A DNA stretch of 64,000 nucleotides from Exophiala sp. HKRS030 (taxonomy: Eukaryota; Ascomycota; Eurotiomycetes; Chaetothyriales; Herpotrichiellaceae), in contig JAHWDD010000001.1 of NCBI GenBank assembly GCA_023897205.1, positions 3,100,001 to 3,164,000 of the forward strand. Direction: 5' to 3'. Under the pieces are notes generated by a model. That model made no database searches and was not told the origin of the DNA. It saw only the letters and a list, made by a program, of their open reading frames with translations. Made by a program: the position numbers and the translations under genes. This document shows positions 58,622-64,000 of the stretch, piece after piece; positions within the stretch are counted from its first letter, which is position 1, and the number at the start of each line of letters is the position of its first letter.

Positions 58622-61600
58622 ATGGCGCCAGTGCTTCCAGCACGGCAATCAATCGGCTTCGAGCCTCCGCCATCGTCCATGCTAGCGACACACGTTGTCA
58701 ATGCAAATGGTGTGCCAGATCTTGATCGAGACAACTTCAAGCAACTGTTAGCCGAAGTCTTGAGCACCGATGAAGAAGGACAGCCTAACTTGGGCACGGA
58801 TGTCACAGTCAATCACAAGCTGATCTGCATCATATATCAGGTTGGCATTGAACCGAATTTGATTGAGAATCCTTTCAAGACTAGTGGCACAGGTAAGGCA
58901 GACTCACAACTGGCAAGTTGTCTCGAGGCGATCCAACTTGCAGTCGAAAAGACGCCCCATGTACTGTTTCTGAAGTCAGAACCTCAAGGTGGGGTTCAAT
59001 CTGTCCAGACACCTCCTCTATACTTCTGGCTCATCTCAAGGCTTGTGCAACTGCTGGCCTCTACGCCAAGTGTCGATGTGAGGCACAGGGTAATATCTCT
59101 GATTGAAATGATACTTCAAGGGGACAGGAAATGTTCTCCAAATCAACAACCGGGAGTAATTACGGATTTTCTACGAGCACTTATCTCAGGTGAGAGAATT
59201 GCTATAGTATATTGCATCTTGCTGAGCAGCTACAGGTATCCTTCGACTCACAACACTATCTGACCAACTTGTTTCTCGAAGACCACTTATTGTTGATGCT
59301 GAAGATTTGGCACTCAGTGTTTCTGGGCTCTATTGTGGCGTGACCTTCCACATGACCAGTCTGAGTTTTCCCGATGCCTGTCAATTACTTCTCGCCTTGA
59401 TTCGCTCTTTAGCACTTATCATGGATTCTTGTAAATCACAACTAAGCAGAATCCAAATCAAGAAGCTTGCGTTGAGAGTAGGCCGAGTTTTTGAAGAGTG
59501 TGTGAAGAGCTCCGGTTTGAGTGATCAAGTAGAGGTATGACGATAACAGCAGGTTTGTTTTGAGGACCAAAGCTGATCGCGATACCAGCCTCTTGAGGCA
59601 GAAATTAGAGCTTTACATCTGAAAGCACGCTCATCCACTTTGTGCAGCGGGCCATTAGCCACCGATCATTCATCACCGAAAGGTGACCGCGCACCTAAGC
59701 GACTTCGATTGTCCACAGACGCAGAGGACGATGCTCCTTCAAATACATTTCGTGCAGGTCTCTGTCGTCAGCTTACAAAAGCACTGACTGGTCGCTCCAC
59801 GTCCGATCTTGATGGACTCAGTCAGATTTCCGCCGCCGGATTTAAACGACTGACGGAAGACGAACAGTGTCGAGCTCTGGATATTCTGGGGACGACGGCA
59901 TGCAAGTTTGCCTGCAACGAGGCGACAAACACTTGTCGAATCTGTGACGAGGCTGAGACGCACTCTCGTAGAGACGAGGTTCTCTCGACTTCCTTCGAAG
60001 ACGAGCTACTAAATACTCTCATCGTACTTTTACAAAATATCTCTCGCCATTCCAAGTCACGAGTGGTGGCTATGGTTGCGCTTCGACGACTTATCATGCA
60101 TACAAGGTCTGCCGCACTTCTAAAGCTGAATCAAACGCCTACAGGTGACTGGTGTCTGCAGTCTCTCAAGAGTTCTTCCAGAGACCTGCGGATCGCTGCT
60201 ACAAGATCGATCCAAGCTTATGTGGTACAGAATACATTCGTTGACAATTCGTTGATCCGAGGCAATCGTATTGCGGCCCTTGACTTCCTCCAGGTCCTTT
60301 GGCAGAAAGACGACGCGGCTCTCCAGGAGACTGCAATATTAGCCCTCACCTCTATGGCTCGGGTTGTTGGAGACGAGGAGTTGAACATCATTCTGGTCCG
60401 ACTGGTGGAATATTTAGGCCACAACAATCCTTATATCAGCGGACTTGTTTATGCAGAAATCCAACAGCTCGCCCAGTCCATGCAGGTCACAGTGTGGCCA
60501 TTGTTCCGCCCATTCTGGCGAACCCTTGGGGTCGTTTTTGCAAAGTCGCTTTCCAGTAGGCCCAATGTTGCCAGCCAACTATGCGACTTGTTGGGAATGG
60601 ACATAACTGCACTGATGAACCATGCAGCTGAATACGCACTCCCCTATCTCGTATTGCATAAGGACCACGAGAGCATCCGGCGCTTTGCTGAAGCAAATGG
60701 ACCATCAACAAGCCCTTTTGACTTATGTTCTCAGAGACAGAATCTCGGCGCAATTCTCTCATTTTTGCTTGTCCAACCTTTTTCAAACGCAGAAGAATCT
60801 ATCCTACGCATTCTAAACGAAGTTTCAGCAGAGTTTGGGAAGAATGATCTTGCCACGTGGGTCACAATTGATCCCATTCTTATAGCATGTGAGCTTCTCA
60901 AAGCAATCGGAGACAGCGGGCAGGGGAAATCATCGAGGATCTACCAAGCCTTACAACTTCTTGCCCAACTGGTGTCCCGTCACTCCTCCGGTTCAAGACG
61001 AGGTGACACTATCGGAAGTTTCCTTGAATCTAACGTCTTAGCAATTGTGACCTATTTCACAATCTTGTTGAACGACCTCGAAGCTAAAGAGCCGAAATTG
61101 GAAAAAAGAAGATGCCTGGCCGCGCTGGGAGAGATTGTAAAGCTGGGAAAATCTAGAATTACTCGCGCATTGCCTCAAATCTGCGCTTGTTTGCGATCTG
61201 GCCTGGACGATGTTGGCCTATGCAATGCGGCGTTCGCATCTTGGGCAGTCCTGATCAAGTCGTTGAAAAGAGAAGAGATTGAGCCTTTGGTTGACCAGAC
61301 ATTAGCTATCATCGTTCAAACTTGGGAAATGTTGGACAACACATCACAGCAACAAGCGTATGATATTGTCGACGACTTGCTCAGAAACAATGCAGATCTA
61401 GTGCGGGAGAACTTCAGCACTATGCCATCATTGGCAACTATTCCCATGATGGCTAAATTTGAATCTCAGATCGAAGCTTTGAAACGTCAGATGGACGAAC
61501 GGCATCGTCTTCTTGCATACGCCAAACGATTGCAGGACGAGAACATGTCCGTCGTCGAGCGAGCGCTGTCCGAACTTTCACCTCTTCTCAGATCAAAACA

Positions 61601-64000
61601 AGATCTGCTACATCGATCCCTGTTGAGGGAACAACCGGATGAGTTTGTCTCTGACCTCACTCGAGCGCTTTTGGACGCTTGTGTCAGGTTCAATTCGAGC
61701 ACTGAAGTCGCGAGGTTGTGTGGTGATTGTCTCGGCAGCATAGGCTGCCTTGATTCAAGTAAAATCGAAAATACGAAAGAACGCAAATCAATGGTGGTGC
61801 TTTCAAACTTTACAAAGGCCGATGAAGTTATTCAATGGGTATTTCTGTTCCTTCAGAACGTGCTCGTCAAATGCTTCTTGTCTGCAACCACCACCAGAGC
61901 GCAAGGCTTTCTTGGCTGGGCTATTCAAGAATATCTCAAGTCATGTGAACAGGACAACCCGTCAAAATCGAGGGCAGGGAATCTTGCCAGCAAGCTTTGG
62001 GAAGAGTTGCCGGAATCTGTTCAGAATGTTTTGACACCTTTTGTGAATTCTAAGTATACTGTGGCGGAGATGCGGCCACCCGAGAAAGGCAGCTATCCAT
62101 TCTTCAAGCCAGGTATGAGACATCGCGATTGGCTGCGAACAATCACGCTTGACTTCCTCCACCGTGGGCCGGGTGACAATGTGGAATTGGTCTTTGGCAT
62201 TTCTTGCAGAATCGTTCCCGGACAAGATACGGCTATCCCAGCTTTCTTGATACCCTACGCCGCCGTGAACTTGATAGTGAGCGGCATAGAAAGTGACAGC
62301 CAAGATATCATTATTGAAATCAACTCAATTCTACAGCAACCGCTAGAAGGTCAGCAGCGTCGAATTCAGGACGACATCAAGCTCTGTAGTCAAACTGTCT
62401 TTGAGATACTTGATTACATGTCCGCCTGGCATCAACAGAAACGGAAGCAATATGCAATTGGCATGTCTAGATCAGAGCGTGGATTGAACGACCCTCTTTT
62501 GAGTAGCACCGCAGCACAGATTCGAAGCATTGAGCGAGTGCTTGAGCAAATTGCGCCCGATGTACTCGCTCGCCGCGCGCTTGAATGCAAGTCATACGCC
62601 AGAGCTTTGTTTCACTGGGAGCAGCACATTCGGAAATTGAAATCGGACAATATTGAGACCGAACTACAGCGTCTGCAAAATATATATGCACAGATCGACG
62701 AGCCTGATGGAATCGAGGGTATCTCGTCCCGAATTCACGTTCTTGACGTGGACCAACAAGTGTTGGAACATCGAAAAGCAGGTCGCTGGACTGCAGCACA
62801 AAGTTGGTACGAGATGCAACTCGTGGCTCAACCTGATGATGTCGATGTGAAGAAGAATCTCATGGACTGCCTCAAAGCCTCTGGCCAGTATGATGTTCTC
62901 CTTCATCATTTTGATGGAACTCAAAGCCAAGGAAAAATTCCAACGCCGCTGGCACCTTACGCAATGGAGGCTGCATGGGCGACTGGCCGATGGGACCGTC
63001 TCTCTGCCTGCATCCCAGAAGGAGGTGGTTACGACTTTACGTCTCATGTTTCAGAGATCATGTTGGCGGTCCATAAGGGGGATGATGAGAGACCATTACA
63101 ACTCATCGACGACCTATATCGCACGACAGCTTCAGAATTTACACCAGCAACAATTGTTTCCTTTCAGTCTGGACATGACACATTGCTGAAACTGCACGTT
63201 CTTCATGATATTCAGATAGTCACAGCAAGCACAAAAGAAGATCGTGTCGCTATATTGGACAAGCTTCGTGGACGTCTAGACGTGCTTGGTTCTAATGTTG
63301 CAGACAAGCAGTACTTGCTAGGGATACGTCGTGCGGTCATGTCGTTGAGGTCCGATATATTTACTTCGAATGATGTCGCAGGCGCGTGGCTCGCAAGTGC
63401 TCGTCTCGCGCGCAAGGCTCGTTCTACAACTCAGGCCTTCAATGCAGTCCTGAAAGCATCAGCACTTGGGGACAAATCCGCGGCGATAGAGCAAGCTAAG
63501 CTTATGTGGTTGGAAGGGCATCATCGAAAAGCCATTCAGACGCTCGAAGGAGCCATTGAATCGGGTGCCTTTGTCGCTCACGACTATGTTGCTGAAGATG
63601 GTGCTGTCACTATGACAGTGGAACAACGCCACAACCAGAATGAGGTGACTGCGAAAGCCCACGTGCTTTTGGGCAAATGGCTAGATCAAGCAGGTCAAAC
63701 ACAATCCGAGGTTATTAGAAAGACTTTTAGGAAGGCTACTGAAAGCTTCCGCAAATGGGAGAAGGGCTGGTACCATCTCGGACATTACTACAACAAAATT
63801 TTGGACTCTGAGAAACTCATGCCACCTGGCAAAGAAAATCAAACATTCCTGACAGGCGAGGCAACGAAAGTCATCATCGACAATTACCTCAGGTCATTAT
63901 TGAATGGAAGCAAATATGTTTTCCAAACTCTGCCAAAAATCCTCACGCTTTGGTTGGAGCTTGTCGATGGAGCCGATATTCCACAGGACCCGCGACGAGG
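58622..64000 (+). CDS. uvsB: ATR/Mec1/UvsB checkpoint kinase, 3' truncated by window
   Basis: PI3K-like DNA-damage checkpoint kinase. Exons 58622..59189, 59236..59534 and 59589..>64000 (introns 46 and 54 bp) give about 1,759 residues with one continuous frame to the window edge. The start is MAPVLPARQSIGFEPPPSS. The N-terminal part consists of HEAT-like helices (for example SVSGLYCGVTFHMTSLSFPD). The middle includes LGEIVKLGKSRITRALPQI, fitting the UME domain. The last third matches the FAT region, including SYPFFKPGMRHRDWLR, ALFHWEQHIRK, and FRKWEKGWYHLGHYYNKIL. The kinase and FATC domains must lie beyond 64000. No frameshift is seen in 5 kb of coding. The gene name follows Aspergillus; MEC1/ATR are the yeast and human counterparts. 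Confidence 0.93.

Overview
The window looks like nuclear DNA of a filamentous ascomycete (Pezizomycotina). Genes carry short introns of about 48-130 bp with GT..AG ends. They encode Zn2Cys6 regulators, a LaeA-like methyltransferase, a fungal STAND-type N-terminal domain and the usual eukaryotic housekeeping set. Intergenic DNA is rich in TACCTA/TAGGTA words and tetranucleotide repeats. A Dothideomycete or chaetothyrialean source is plausible, but the sequence alone does not settle it.

Layout. 1-5 kb: CSM1/Pcs1 (monopolin) and MSP1 diverge from a shared promoter. 6.2-9.8 kb: a Zn2Cys6 regulator of FarA/CTF1 type whose zinc cluster is split over micro-exons. 10-13.7 kb: microsatellites and one small gene. 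13.7-23.1 kb: NOP56, a STAND-N/acidic-tail protein, CCT6 and a CaM kinase. 23.1-29.7 kb: a gene-poor block ending at a LaeA-like methyltransferase (29.7-30.7 kb). 31.8-36.4 kb: KRR1 and an FHS/FucP-type sugar transporter. 36.4-40 kb: gene-poor. 40-49 kb: a small membrane protein, AFG2/DRG1, Lunapark, GOT1 and a second Zn2Cys6 factor. 50-55.3 kb: a PaiB-like FMN-binding protein with an ORF remnant directly behind it, a GNAT acetyltransferase, an unknown protein and an MDR oxidoreductase. 56.2-64 kb: NOG1, and an ATR/MEC1/UvsB kinase that runs off the end.

Function. Four genes serve ribosome assembly (NOP56, KRR1, AFG2, NOG1). Two serve ER/Golgi membranes (LNP1, GOT1), two proteostasis (CCT6, MSP1), and two chromosome segregation and checkpoint (CSM1, ATR). 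The rest are regulators and accessory metabolic genes. No operon-like or obvious biosynthetic cluster is visible.

The most consequential observation is technical. Five single-base losses, each in or beside a short G or C run, break three conserved genes: the FarA-type regulator (three times), KRR1, and the FHS transporter. KRR1 is essential in yeast, so consensus errors are the likeliest explanation. No clear new multi-gene system was found. The best biological leads are the STAND-N protein with an activation-like tail, the AFG2 orthologue with a degenerate first ATPase site, and the micro-exon zinc cluster whose skipping would stay in frame.
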